This document shows, in pieces, positions 1-7,950 of a stretch of DNA of 25,492 nucleotides. Both the position numbers and the translations under genes were made by a program. The stretch is from positions 1-25,492 of the forward strand of contig JBBAEY010000024.1 in assembly GCA_041655755.1 (NCBI GenBank), written 5' to 3'. Position 1 is the stretch's first letter, and each line of letters begins with the position of its first letter. This stretch comes from JAAYFT01 sp041655755. GTDB lineage: Bacteria; Bacillota; Clostridia; Tissierellales; Tissierellaceae. The notes beneath the pieces are model-generated. The model saw only the letters and a list, made by a program, of their open reading frames with translations. It ran no database searches and was not told the origin of the DNA.

Positions 1-90
1 ACAGATGATTGCAGACTTGGATGCAAGGCCTGCGGCATAAAAGACTGTAGCATGAGGGGGGTAAATTTTGATACTAAGAGTAAAATTTAA
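1..90 (+). CDS. C-terminal end of a radical SAM protein (probably TIGR03960-type), cut by window edge
   Basis: Only the last 29 codons are present, read in frame 1 to a TAA at 88–90. The visible tail is rich in cysteine (four Cys, including a GCKACG segment and a KDC). That fits the Cys-rich C-terminus of the B12-binding-type radical SAM proteins that precede DUF2344 proteins in clostridia. The call rests mainly on this neighbour, because the SAM-binding CxxxCxxC core is outside the window. The gene overlaps the next one by 23 bases, which suggests translational coupling. Its role in the cell is not established. Confidence 0.6.
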   Translation, partial: TDDCRLGCKACGIKDCSMRGVNFDTKSKI

Positions 91-763
91 TAAAAAAGGA
101 TACTTGAGATATATTTCACACCTAGACATGATGCGCTTGTTTCATAGGAGCTTCAATAGGGGGCAAATCCCCATAGCCTATTCGGAGGGCTATAATCCTC
201 ATCCTAGGTTTTCCATAGCAAATCCCCTTGCCCTGGGGATAGAATCCGATGAAGAATATATGGATATTGAATTGGATTTTATGGAGTTTCAGGATTTTAA
301 GGAAAAGATGAATTCAATTCTGCCGAAGGATGTGCAGATAATATCTGGCCAGTGGCTTGAAAAGGAAGAAACCATTGACTCCCTAATCGCCTGGGCACAT
401 TACGAGCTTCAATTTAAGCTAGAGAGAGACCATGGCAGGCAGGAAATTGATAAAATCGTCGGGGAATGGTTGTCTAGGGATGAAATAAATATTAACAAGG
501 TAAAAAGAAAAGGAAAAAAAGAAATAAGAAGGGTAGAAAATATTAGACCCCTAATTGGAAATCTGACAGTTAAGGATATGGACGGACAGGACATTGTATT
601 CAATTCACTGCTAAAGGCAGGCAGCAAGGGAAATTTGAAGCCCATGAACCTAATGGAGGCCCTGGCCAGGGATTCAGAGCTGGGAATAGATATGGATTCA
701 ATAGACATAAGGCGCACAGGCCAATATGCAGAAAGGGATGGAAAAATATATAAGCCCCTTTAA
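68..763 (+). CDS. TIGR03936 / DUF2344 radical-SAM-linked protein
   Basis: This is a 231-residue protein starting at TTG 68, seven bases after a run of Gs (56–61) that serves as ribosome binding site. The N-terminus has the family's typical pattern: a GYLRYISHLDMMRLFHRS segment (about residues 11–28) followed by a YSEGYNPHPR segment (about 38–47). Known family members are encoded directly downstream of, or fused to, a B12-type radical SAM protein, and their biochemical role is unknown. Here the gene overlaps such a gene and sits 15 bases before RNase G, the arrangement usual in clostridia. No membrane segment or signal peptide is visible, so the protein is presumably cytoplasmic. Confidence 0.85.
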   Translation: MILRVKFNKKGYLRYISHLDMMRLFHRSFNRGQIPIAYSEGYNPHPRFSIANPLALGIESDEEYMDIELDFMEFQDFKEKMNSILPKDVQIISGQWLEKEETIDSLIAWAHYELQFKLERDHGRQEIDKIVGEWLSRDEININKVKRKGKKEIRRVENIRPLIGNLTVKDMDGQDIVFNSLLKAGSKGNLKPMNLMEALARDSELGIDMDSIDIRRTGQYAERDGKIYKPL

Positions 764-778
764 GTTGGGAGTGTTTTT

Positions 779-2014
779 ATGAGATATATTTTTATCGAAA
801 CAACAAGTGAACACCACAAGGTCGGCATTGTCGAAGACAATAGGCTTGTGGAGTTTCATCTGGACAAGATAGAAAAAGAAAAATTAATAGGCAATATATA
901 TAGAGGTCGTGTAATCAATGTATTACAGGGTATGGAGGCTGCCTTCATAGACATAGGTGAGGACAAAAATACCTATCTCAATGTAAAAGATGCCCTGCCT
1001 AAGGACCTATTGCATAGCAATGAAAGATATAAGATATCTGAATTGCTCAAGCCAGGACAGGAAATAATCGTTCAGGTAAAAAAGGAGCCCTATGGTAACA
1101 AGGGAGCTAAGGTTACAACCCATATTGAGATACCAGGTAGATATCTGGTATTCACTCCCTTTTCTAAAAAGGTAAACATATCGAGAAAGATTGAAAGCCA
1201 GGAAAGGATAAGGGAGCTAAAGAAATTGGGGCATGAGATTGTCAAGGACGAACAGGGAATAATATTTAGGACTGCATCAGAATTGGCAGAGGATTCACTC
1301 TTGGCCAGGGAGTATGAGATACTACATTCTATTTATTCAAAGATTGAAAGGGAGAAAAACTTCCTGCCCTGTCCCAAGTTGCTCTACAGGGAGCCAACCT
1401 TGGGCTATCAAATACTCAGGGACACATTTAATAAGGCTACTGAAAAAATCCTTGTCAATTCAAAGGAGGTCTACGAAGACCTAATAGAGATGGAGGAGTT
1501 TTTTCCCTTTAAGTTTTCCCAAAGTCTGGAGTATCGTAAGGACTTTTCCATAAGATATGATCTGGGAATTCTTGAAGATATCAGGCATGCACTAGAAAAA
1601 AAGGTCCCCTTGCCCAGTGGAGGATACATTGTAATAGATGAGACGGAGGCCCTGGTAGCCATAGATGTGAATACTGGTAAGTATGTAGGCTCAAAATCCC
1701 TGGGAGACACGGTTCTAAAGACAAATCTGGAGGCCGCCCAGGAGATAGCAAAGCAAATCCGCCTTAGGGATATAGGTGGAATTATCATCATAGATTTTAT
1801 TGACATGAAAAAGAATGACCACATAGAAACTGTCCTGACAGCCTTGGACCAACACCTGAAGAAGGATAGAATAAAGGTAAATATAGTCGACATTACCAAG
1901 CTAGGTCTGGTGGAGCTTACAAGAAAAAAGATCAGAAGGCCCCTTACTACAGAGTTCTATAGGAAATGCCCTCATTGCAGTGGTAAGGGCTATATCTTGG
2001 AAAATGAGTATTGA
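779..2014 (+). CDS. rng: Ribonuclease G/E family endoribonuclease
   Basis: The 411-residue protein is an Rne/Rng-family endoribonuclease that cuts single-stranded RNA during rRNA maturation and mRNA decay. An S1-like RNA-binding domain lies near residues 35–110 (GNIYRGRV). The DNase I-like catalytic core has the two metal-binding aspartates in AIDVNTG (D296) and IIDFIDM (D339), matching D303/D346 of E. coli RNase E. The Zn-link CPHC is at 397–400. There is no RNase E-type scaffold extension. ATG 779 is preceded by GGGAG at 767–771. The stop codon overlaps the −35 box of the rplU promoter. Confidence 0.95.
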   Translation: MRYIFIETTSEHHKVGIVEDNRLVEFHLDKIEKEKLIGNIYRGRVINVLQGMEAAFIDIGEDKNTYLNVKDALPKDLLHSNERYKISELLKPGQEIIVQVKKEPYGNKGAKVTTHIEIPGRYLVFTPFSKKVNISRKIESQERIRELKKLGHEIVKDEQGIIFRTASELAEDSLLAREYEILHSIYSKIEREKNFLPCPKLLYREPTLGYQILRDTFNKATEKILVNSKEVYEDLIEMEEFFPFKFSQSLEYRKDFSIRYDLGILEDIRHALEKKVPLPSGGYIVIDETEALVAIDVNTGKYVGSKSLGDTVLKTNLEAAQEIAKQIRLRDIGGIIIIDFIDMKKNDHIETVLTALDQHLKKDRIKVNIVDITKLGLVELTRKKIRRPLTTEFYRKCPHCSGKGYILENEY

Positions 2015-2039
2015 CAAGTTCGCGGTTTTTTGGTAAAAT
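2011..2039 (+). promoter_or_regulatory. Sigma-A promoter of the rplU–prp–rpmA operon
   Basis: TTGACA (2011–2016) and TAAAAT (2034–2039) are separated by 17 bases, a near-consensus housekeeping promoter. The −35 box overlaps the stop codon of rng. The expected start, near 2046, lies at the beginning of the L21 leader. Confidence 0.8.
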
Positions 2040-2041
2040 GT

Positions 2042-2115
2042 CTTGGTGTAGAGCCGCTCAATCTGGGTTAAAGACCATAATGGCACCCTGCATTGGCGAG
2101 ACTGGGTTAGAGGAG
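2042..2115 (+). ncRNA. Ribosomal protein L21 leader (autoregulatory mRNA element)
   Basis: The segment between the promoter and rplU carries the conserved blocks of the Firmicutes L21 leader: GTGTAGAGCCG, then AATGGCACC, then GCATTGGCGAGACTGGG directly before the GAGGAGGTG ribosome binding site. Family knowledge: the leader is thought to bind L21 and feed back on rplU–prp–rpmA expression. The match is by recognition of conserved strings. I did not score it against a covariance model. Confidence 0.8.
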
Positions 2116-2125
2116 GTGCAATCTT

Positions 2126-2440
2126 ATGTACGCTGTAATAGAAACAGGTGGTAAACAATATAGAGTTCAACAAGGAGACGTAGTATTTGTTGAGAAACTA
2201 GATGCACAAGAAGGCGACAATGTATCATTTGACAAGGTTTTATTGATGTCAGACCAAGGAAATGTCGTCGCTGGCAAACCTTATGTTGATGGTGCAAAGG
2301 TAGATGCTCTTGTTTTAGAACAAGGAAAAGCAAAGAAAATTATAGTATTCAAATACAAGTCAAAGAAGAATTATAGGAAGAAAAAGGGACATCGTCAACC
2401 ATTTACAAAGGTGAAAATTGAAAATATAGTTGGTTTATAA
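2126..2440 (+). CDS. rplU: 50S ribosomal protein L21
   Basis: The 104-residue protein begins MYAVIETGGKQYRV, the hallmark N-terminus of bL21. It carries the basic C-terminal segment FKYKSKKNYRKKKGHRQP that contacts 23S rRNA. The length is normal. A strong GAGGAGGTG ribosome binding site (2111–2119) lies seven bases before the ATG. It is the first gene of the three-gene rplU–prp–rpmA operon behind its own promoter and leader RNA. Confidence 0.98.
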   Translation: MYAVIETGGKQYRVQQGDVVFVEKLDAQEGDNVSFDKVLLMSDQGNVVAGKPYVDGAKVDALVLEQGKAKKIIVFKYKSKKNYRKKKGHRQPFTKVKIENIVGL

Positions 2441-2441
2441 T

Positions 2442-2789
2442 ATGATAAATGTCAGGTTTTACAAGGATAAAAAAGACAATATCAAAAAATTTACCATAAG
2501 GGGCCATGCAAACTATGCAAGTCATGGAAATGATATAGTTTGTGCCGCAGTATCTGCCCTTGCTCAAACTACACTTCTGTCCCTGGTAAAGGTATGTGGT
2601 GTAGAGGAAGATAGGATTAACTATACAATAGAGGAAAAGACAGGTTTTCTAGACGTGGAGCTTCCAAGGGACTTGGACAGTTCTAGCCTTGAAAAAACGC
2701 AAATCCTATTGGAAAGCCTAAAGATAGGAATTAATTCAATAATAGAAATTTACCCAGAGTATGTGAAGCTCGAAAATGGGGAGGTGTAA
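2442..2789 (+). CDS. prp: Ribosomal-processing cysteine protease Prp
   Basis: Prp (YsxB family) removes the N-terminal extension of L27 before L27 functions in the ribosome. The 115-residue protein has the catalytic pair H22 (in RGHANYA) and C34 (in NDIVCAAVSAL), the same numbering as in the S. aureus enzyme. I chose ATG 2442, one base after the rplU stop, because the protein then begins MINVRFYKD as in homologues. An upstream in-frame TTG at 2430 would overlap rplU. No strong ribosome binding site is visible, so translation is probably coupled to rplU. Its substrate L27 is the next gene. Confidence 0.93.
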   Translation: MINVRFYKDKKDNIKKFTIRGHANYASHGNDIVCAAVSALAQTTLLSLVKVCGVEEDRINYTIEEKTGFLDVELPRDLDSSSLEKTQILLESLKIGINSIIEIYPEYVKLENGEV

Positions 2790-2792
2790 TCG

Positions 2793-3083
2793 ATGATTAA
2801 GATGAATTTGCAATTATTTGCTTCTAAAAAGGGAGTAGGTAGTTCTAGGAATGGTAGAGATAGCCAGGCCAAAAGGCTAGGCGTTAAAAGAGGCGACGGA
2901 CAATTTGTTCTAGCAGGTAATATTTTAGTGAGACAAAGAGGAACGAAAATACACCCTGGCAACAATGTAGGCAGAGGTGGAGATGATACGCTATTTGCAA
3001 CTGTAGATGGTGTCGTTAGTTTTGAAAGAAAAGGCAGAGATAAAAAGCAAGTTAGCGTTTACCCTGTTGAAGTATTGGCGTAG
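2793..3083 (+). CDS. rpmA: 50S ribosomal protein L27 with Prp-cleaved N-terminal extension
   Basis: The 96-residue bL27 starts MIKMNLQLFASKKG. The NLQLFA/SKKG junction at residues 5–14 is the Prp cleavage motif of Firmicutes, so mature L27 should begin at S11. The rest (GSSRNGRDSQAKRLGVKRGD, then RQRGTKIHPGNNVGRG) is standard. A GGGGAGGTG ribosome binding site inside the end of prp drives translation. A hairpin terminator follows seven bases after the stop. Confidence 0.98.
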   Translation: MIKMNLQLFASKKGVGSSRNGRDSQAKRLGVKRGDGQFVLAGNILVRQRGTKIHPGNNVGRGGDDTLFATVDGVVSFERKGRDKKQVSVYPVEVLA

Positions 3084-3089
3084 ATTTTG

Positions 3090-3116
3090 AGCTTACCATT
3101 TTGGTAAGCTTATATT
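3090..3116 (+). terminator. Rho-independent terminator after rpmA
   Basis: AGCTTACCA (3090–3098) pairs perfectly with TGGTAAGCT (3102–3110) around a three-base loop. A T-rich tail follows. It closes the rplU–prp–rpmA operon. Confidence 0.8.
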
Positions 3117-3144
3117 TTTACAGAAAATTGCTGACCTGTATTTT
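3117..3144 (+). promoter_or_regulatory. Possible weak promoter for obgE
   Basis: TTTACA (3117–3122) and TATTTT (3139–3144) are 16 bases apart, right after the rpmA terminator and about 70 bases before obgE. A promoter is expected here because the upstream operon is terminated, but the boxes are only a partial match. Confidence 0.35.
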
Positions 3145-3213
3145 ATAGCAGTGGTCGGGGAAACTAAGCAAATAAGTTCTTAAATTAGAGAATGTATGGC
3201 GAGGATGATATTT

Positions 3214-4482
3214 ATGTTTATAGATGTGGCAAAAATAGAATTAAAGGCCGGCAAGGGCGGAGACGGCATAGTAGCTTGGAGAAGGGAAAAATATGAGCCC
3301 TCTGGCGGACCCTATGGAGGAGACGGTGGAAATGGGGGCAGCATAATACTCAAGGCTGATGAGGGTATCAGGACCCTCATGGACTTTAGATACAAGAGGG
3401 TCTACAAGGGAGAGAATGGAGAAGACGGCAGGACAAAAAAACAATTTGGTAAGGCCGGTAAGGATATAATACTAAAGCTCCCAGTAGGTACCCTAGTCAA
3501 GGATGCTGATACAGGCGGAGTAATCGTAGACCTGAAAGAAAAGGACCAGACTGCGGTCATAGCCAAGGGAGGAAGAGGTGGCAGAGGAAATGCCAAATTC
3601 GCCACGGCAACACGGCAGGCACCGGGATTTGCAGAGCCGGGAAGAAAGGGCCAGGAGAGAAGCATAGTACTGGAACTGAAATTGCTTGCAGATGTGGGCC
3701 TAATAGGCTTTCCAAACGTTGGGAAATCCACTATCCTATCCATAGTATCTGCTGCCAAACCCAAGATAGCAAACTATCACTTCACTACCCTCAAACCAAA
3801 TCTAGGAGTAGTAAGGGTGGGAGAGGAGAAGTCCTTCGTGATTGCAGATATACCGGGCCTAATCGAAGGAGCCCATGAGGGGGCAGGCCTAGGACATGAA
3901 TTTTTAAGGCACATAGAGAGGACTAGGATTCTGGTTCATGTATTGGACATATCAGGCAGTGAGGCTAGGGACCCAGTGGAGGACTTTTACAAGATCAATG
4001 GTGAATTAAGCAAGTACGACGAAAGACTGAAAGATAAGCCACAATTGATCGTCGCCAATAAAATGGACCTGGAAGGAGCAGAAGAAGGGCTGGACAGGGT
4101 AAAGGATGAGTTGGAGTCAAAGGGATACAAGGTCTACCCAGTATCTGCTGCTACGGGAGAAGGTATTGAACGGTTGAAATATGCAATATGGGACTTGCTT
4201 ATAAATACTGAATTGACATATGACACCTATGATGAGGAGTTCGTTTACATTGAAAAAGAAGAGGAAGCCATTATAGTTAAAAAGGAAAATGGGGACTATA
4301 TAGTTGAAGGCTCCTTTGTAGAGAGATTGCTCAATGCAACTTACTTTGACAATGTGGATTCCCTGAGATATTTTCAGGAAATGCTTAGAAACAAGGGCGT
4401 TGTTGACGAGCTTGTCAGGCTGGGAATAGAGGAAAATGACCCTGTATTTATATGCGGATATGAATTTGAATTCTTCGAATAA
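3214..4482 (+). CDS. obgE: Obg-family GTPase (50S assembly / stringent response)
   Basis: The 422-residue protein has the three-domain Obg architecture: a glycine-rich Obg fold (about residues 1–158), a GTPase domain and a C-terminal OCT domain. The GTPase has G1 GFPNVGKS (165–172), G3 DIPG (212–215), G4 NKMD (282–285) and a G5-like SAAT (311–314). Obg binds the large ribosomal subunit and (p)ppGpp and is essential in most bacteria. I chose ATG 3214, which gives the usual MFIDVAKI start with GGCGAGG (3199–3205) as ribosome binding site. In-frame ATGs at 3196 and 3205 are less likely. It heads a run of closely spaced genes down to ridA. Confidence 0.96.
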   Translation: MFIDVAKIELKAGKGGDGIVAWRREKYEPSGGPYGGDGGNGGSIILKADEGIRTLMDFRYKRVYKGENGEDGRTKKQFGKAGKDIILKLPVGTLVKDADTGGVIVDLKEKDQTAVIAKGGRGGRGNAKFATATRQAPGFAEPGRKGQERSIVLELKLLADVGLIGFPNVGKSTILSIVSAAKPKIANYHFTTLKPNLGVVRVGEEKSFVIADIPGLIEGAHEGAGLGHEFLRHIERTRILVHVLDISGSEARDPVEDFYKINGELSKYDERLKDKPQLIVANKMDLEGAEEGLDRVKDELESKGYKVYPVSAATGEGIERLKYAIWDLLINTELTYDTYDEEFVYIEKEEEAIIVKKENGDYIVEGSFVERLLNATYFDNVDSLRYFQEMLRNKGVVDELVRLGIEENDPVFICGYEFEFFE

Positions 4483-4511
4483 GAAGGATAAGCAGGAAGG
4501 GGAGCTGAATT

Positions 4512-5120
4512 TTGAAACTAGGTATAATAGGTGGAAGTTTTGATCCAATACATTTTGGCCACTTAATAATAGCAGAATACGCCAGGGTGTCCCTGTCCTT
4601 AGACAAGTTGATTTTTATACCTACAGGGATACATCCCTTAAAATCAAATAGGAAGATAAGCCAGCCTAATCTGAGGATGGAGATGATATCCCTAGCCATT
4701 AAATCCAATCCGTATTTTGACCTATCCAGCCTTGAGGTAGATAGGGCTATTATCTCCTATACTGTTGACACCTTGAGCCTATTAAAAGAGGAATATGGAA
4801 GCTATGAGCTATATTTTATTATAGGGACGGATATCCTATTTGAAATAGATAGGTGGAAGGAGTTTAGGGAATTGCCTAGACTGTGTAAATTGGTCCTATT
4901 TCATAGGGCTGGTGACAGGGAGCAGGAGATAGAAAAGAGGATAGAGGAGCTGAGATTAGGCCATGGTCTAGAATTTGTAAGGCTGGAGTCACCTAAGATT
5001 GAGATATCCTCTACTGAAATACGCAATAGGCTGAGGAAGGGTCAAAGTATCAAGTATCTGCTGCCAGAGGAAGTAGAGAACTTTATCACCCATCACAGGC
5101 TCTATATGGAGGAGAAGTAA
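4512..5120 (+). CDS. nadD: Nicotinate-nucleotide adenylyltransferase
   Basis: NadD joins nicotinate mononucleotide to AMP from ATP, giving deamido-NAD in NAD synthesis. The 202-residue protein shows the nucleotidyltransferase signature GGSFDPIHFGH (residues 7–17) and the ATP-binding ISSTEIR (165–171). Translation starts at TTG 4512 after a GGAAGGGGAGC ribosome binding site. The gene is 29 bases downstream of obgE and directly abuts yqeK, the usual Firmicutes order. Confidence 0.95.
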   Translation: MKLGIIGGSFDPIHFGHLIIAEYARVSLSLDKLIFIPTGIHPLKSNRKISQPNLRMEMISLAIKSNPYFDLSSLEVDRAIISYTVDTLSLLKEEYGSYELYFIIGTDILFEIDRWKEFRELPRLCKLVLFHRAGDREQEIEKRIEELRLGHGLEFVRLESPKIEISSTEIRNRLRKGQSIKYLLPEEVENFITHHRLYMEEK

Positions 5121-5684
5121 ATGGGGACCATGGAGGCAAGACTGCTGAGGGATATAGGAGAGAAGAGATATCAACATTCTCTGAGGGTAGTGGAAATGGG
5201 GCTTAGACTTGCCGAGGCTTACAATGCAGATCTGGAGAAGACAAGGATAGCGGCCTTACTCCACGACTGTGGTAAGATTGAGGGGCAAACAAATTTATTG
5301 AAAACAGCCAGGGACTTTGGTATAATTTTAGATGATTATACAGCCAGCAATGGGGATTTAATCCATGCTCCTCTGGGAGCCTATATTGCTAGGACCAGGT
5401 ATAAGGTAGATGATGAGGACATCTTAGGGGCCATAAGATATCATACTACTGGCAGGAAGGGTATGAGCCTGCTTGAAAAGATAATTTACATAGCAGATTA
5501 TATTGAACTTGGCAGGGAATTCCCTGGTCTTGACCAAGTCAGAGACTGTGCTTTTAAGAATTTGGACAGGGGGATGTTAATGGCCCTAGACAAGACAATT
5601 AAATATCTAATAGATGAGAAGAAGCTTATTCATCCACAAACTGTGGAGGCGAGAAATTATTTAATAATGGAAGCAGGTTTATAA
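5121..5684 (+). CDS. yqeK: HD-domain Ap4A hydrolase YqeK
   Basis: YqeK-family proteins split diadenosine tetraphosphate symmetrically into two ADP. The 187-residue protein shows the HD-fold metal ligands H19, H48-D49 (LLHDCGK), H82, H108 and D126 (IADYIE). Its ATG directly follows the nadD stop codon without a gap, and its GGAGGAGAAG ribosome binding site lies inside the end of nadD, so the two are translationally coupled. ATG 5130 is a possible alternative start, but 5121 fits the spacing better. Confidence 0.92.
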   Translation: MGTMEARLLRDIGEKRYQHSLRVVEMGLRLAEAYNADLEKTRIAALLHDCGKIEGQTNLLKTARDFGIILDDYTASNGDLIHAPLGAYIARTRYKVDDEDILGAIRYHTTGRKGMSLLEKIIYIADYIELGREFPGLDQVRDCAFKNLDRGMLMALDKTIKYLIDEKKLIHPQTVEARNYLIMEAGL

Positions 5685-5725
5685 TATATTTAAAAGGGGT
5701 TAATACAAAATTAGGGGGTAAAAAT

Positions 5726-6079
5726 ATGTTGGATACGGAGAACAAGTTGTCAATTATTACCAGAGCCTGTGAAGAAAAGAAGGGCATTGATATAAAGGTA
5801 CTTAATATTACAGACTTAACGCCCATTGCAGATTATTTTGTAATCGTCAGTGGGAATTCATCAACACAAGTAATGTCCATAGCTGACGAGGTGGAAAAGA
5901 AGGTAGTTGAGGCAGGTTATACTGAAATAGCCAAGGAAGGATATCACAGCGGCAGGTGGATTCTTATGGACTTAGATGATATAATAGTACATGTATTTCA
6001 CAAGGAAGAAAGAGAATACTATAATCTGGAAAGACTTTGGTCAAACAAGGAAGAAAAAACAAATGAGGGGGAAGAATAA
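5726..6079 (+). CDS. rsfS: Ribosome silencing factor RsfS
   Basis: The 117-residue protein belongs to the RsfS/Iojap family, which binds uL14 on the 50S subunit and blocks subunit joining when nutrients are short. Family patterns are DYFVIVSGNSSTQV (about residues 36–49) and HVFHKEEREYYNLERLW (about 90–106). The ATG follows a TTAGGGGGT ribosome binding site. Its TAA stop overlaps the ATG of the next gene by one base, so ridA is probably translationally coupled to it. Confidence 0.95.
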   Translation: MLDTENKLSIITRACEEKKGIDIKVLNITDLTPIADYFVIVSGNSSTQVMSIADEVEKKVVEAGYTEIAKEGYHSGRWILMDLDDIIVHVFHKEEREYYNLERLWSNKEEKTNEGEE

Positions 6080-6459
6080 TGACATTAAAATTCATATCTA
6101 CAGAGAAGGCACCGGCAGCAGTAGGACCCTATTCTCAGGGAATAAAAGCTGGTGACATTATTTTTACATCTGGCCAGTTGCCAGTAGTTTTAGAAACTGG
6201 GGAGCTGCACAAGGGAGATATACAAAAGGAAACCAGGCTTTGCCTGGAAAACGTCAAGGCTGTACTGGAGGCAGGAGGAGCAAGCATTAGGGATATTGTA
6301 AAGGTAACAGTTTTTGTAACCGATATGGCGAATTTTTCCCTAATAAATGAAGTATATGATGACTTCTTTGAAGGGCACAAACCGGCCAGGTCATTGGTGC
6401 AAGTCGCTGCATTGCCAAAGGAAGCGGACATAGAAATCGAAGCAATAGCAGCCCTATAA
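6079..6459 (+). CDS. ridA: RidA (YjgF/YER057c/UK114) family reactive-imine deaminase
   Basis: The 126-residue protein has the complete RidA pattern: the start KFISTEKAPAAVGPYSQG, the segment IIFTSGQLP, and a C-terminal KPARSLVQVAALPKEADIEI carrying the conserved arginine. RidA proteins hydrolyse reactive 2-aminoacrylate imines made by PLP enzymes and so protect other PLP enzymes. The start codon overlaps the rsfS stop. The gene ends at a strong bidirectional terminator and is the last of the obgE–ridA run. Confidence 0.93.
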   Translation: MTLKFISTEKAPAAVGPYSQGIKAGDIIFTSGQLPVVLETGELHKGDIQKETRLCLENVKAVLEAGGASIRDIVKVTVFVTDMANFSLINEVYDDFFEGHKPARSLVQVAALPKEADIEIEAIAAL

Positions 6460-6471
6460 AAAACAGACAGA

Positions 6472-6497
6472 AAAAAGCCACGGAAACGTGGCTTTTT
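6472..6497. terminator. Bidirectional terminator between ridA and dacF
   Basis: AAAAAGCCACG (6472–6482) and CGTGGCTTTTT (6487–6497) form an 11-bp stem with a GAAA tetraloop. With A-runs on one side and T-runs on the other, the hairpin can end transcription from both convergent genes. Confidence 0.9.
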
Positions 6498-6505
6498 ATA
6501 TGGTC

Positions 6506-7762
6506 TTAGGCTCCAAACAAGGTTGCACTTCTTTGCTTGCGCCTTTTTCTTCTATTGCTGATTGCCCAAACTCTGGACAAGATGAGAAGTAAAAATACAA
6601 ACCAGTACCATTTACCAGCCAATTTTTTAAAGAGGCTTGGAGTCGGGACAAGGGTTACATCCATGGTGGCTATAATATCTGTTTCGGCAATTTTTTTATC
6701 GTCCATCCAATACTCCATTTTTCCAATTACCTGTTCTTTGGAAATAGGCGCTTCTAGAGGTAGGCTGACAACTACTCTTTCCTCAAGCAAATTGTCCCTG
6801 CCTTTTTGAACAATATAATAGGAGTCGGTTTTGGTGATGCCAGCAACTGAGGCTTGTACGCCTTTTTCAATCTGAAAATTATCGACGAATTTATTTGCAA
6901 AGCCAATCTTGGACCTATGGAAATTGTCAATTCCGTAGTTGATTAGTTTGTGGGTGTCGGAGTAGACCTCCTTGTTTTCCGATTTGAGCACTACAGATAT
7001 GAGCTTATGGTCACTGTCCTCATAGGATGCAACTAGGCAATTTCCAGCAGCCAGGGTATAGCCAGTTTTTACTCCGTTTACACCCTCTAATTTAATGGGT
7101 ATGGTGCTACCATTTACATTGATCTTTTCATTGCTGTATAGGAGCTTGTTTGAGGATCTAAGGTATCTTTCCTCTGTCTTTACATTGCTTATCGGTATAG
7201 TATATGTATAATTGCCGACAATACTTCTAAAAGTTTCATTTTTCATGGCATATTTGGCAATCAGGGATAAATCGTATGCAGTGGTATAGTGATTGTCATC
7301 TGGGAGCCCATTAGGGTTGACAAAATTAGTGTTCAAGGCCCCAAGAGACCTAGCCTTTTCGTTCATCAGCTTAGAGAATTCTTCGATACTACCACTGACG
7401 TGTTTGGCAATAGCCAGCGCCGCATCGTTGGCTGATGGGATTAGCAGGGCATTTAACATCTGTTCCATGGAGAGTCTCTCACCTGGTTCTAGGGCAATAT
7501 GGCTTCCATCTGTCAGGTCTACTACTTCCTGGTCAACCTCCACTATGTCGTCTAAATCCGACAGCTCAATGGCCAATATTGCAGTCATTACCTTTGTAGT
7601 ACTAGCTGGATAAAGCTTTTCGTGAGGGTTCTTCTCGTATAGGACCTCCATAGTATCCACGTCGATTAAAATCGCAGCTTCACCAGTGAGATTTAAATCT
7701 TCTGCAAAGGAGTATGTACTAAGGGTCAAGAGTAGAACAATTAAAAAAATAACTTTTTTCAT
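6506..7762 (-). CDS. dacF: D-alanyl-D-alanine carboxypeptidase (S11, DacF/PBP5 type)
   Basis: The 418-residue protein trims the terminal D-Ala from peptidoglycan pentapeptides outside the membrane. A signal peptide covers residues 1–20 (MKKVIFLIVLLLTLSTYSFA). The serine-enzyme motifs are STTK (54–57), SAN (110–112) and KTG (232–234). A C-terminal hydrophobic stretch (WYWFVFLLLILSRVWAI) followed by a basic tail anchors it in the membrane, instead of the amphipathic helix of classical PBP5. I chose ATG at 7762 because it starts the signal peptide and has an AAAGGCGG ribosome binding site. A GTG at 7771 would overlap that site. Confidence 0.93.
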   Translation of the reverse strand: MKKVIFLIVLLLTLSTYSFAEDLNLTGEAAILIDVDTMEVLYEKNPHEKLYPASTTKVMTAILAIELSDLDDIVEVDQEVVDLTDGSHIALEPGERLSMEQMLNALLIPSANDAALAIAKHVSGSIEEFSKLMNEKARSLGALNTNFVNPNGLPDDNHYTTAYDLSLIAKYAMKNETFRSIVGNYTYTIPISNVKTEERYLRSSNKLLYSNEKINVNGSTIPIKLEGVNGVKTGYTLAAGNCLVASYEDSDHKLISVVLKSENKEVYSDTHKLINYGIDNFHRSKIGFANKFVDNFQIEKGVQASVAGITKTDSYYIVQKGRDNLLEERVVVSLPLEAPISKEQVIGKMEYWMDDKKIAETDIIATMDVTLVPTPSLFKKLAGKWYWFVFLLLILSRVWAISNRRKRRKQRSATLFGA

Positions 7763-7809
7763 AACATACACCGCCTTTATCTTTTCATAAAATTAAAGTC
7801 AACAATAAA

Positions 7810-7838
7810 AGTATATCAGAAATGAAGAAAAAAATCAG
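7810..7838 (-). promoter_or_regulatory. Possible extended −10 promoter for dacF
   Basis: On the minus strand TGATATACT gives an extended −10 (TATACT at 7810–7815). A weak CTGATT (7833–7838) lies 17 bases upstream. The position, about 48 bases before the start codon, is sensible in the AT-rich divergent gap. Confidence 0.35.
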
Positions 7839-7950
7839 GCTGAATTTCAAACATTTTAAAATCTATATAAAATAATTTAGAAAAAAGGCAGGAAAATATA
7901 AAATAAGGTCGAATTATTATATAGGATAATTGAGAAATGGGGGTATATAA

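Noticed and set aside
1471..1899. Minus-strand 142-codon frame inside rng
   Set aside because: It is a shadow of conserved RNase G codons, with low-complexity Ser/Phe-rich sequence and no ribosome binding site.
3123..3160. Structured RNA between rpmA and obgE (CTGACC/GGTCGG stem)
   Set aside because: Only six pairs with one wobble and a 15-base loop, and no known leader motif.
6537..7613. Plus-strand reading frames inside the carboxypeptidase region
   Set aside because: They lie antisense to a complete S11 enzyme with signal peptide and all motifs, and have no recognisable sequence of their own.
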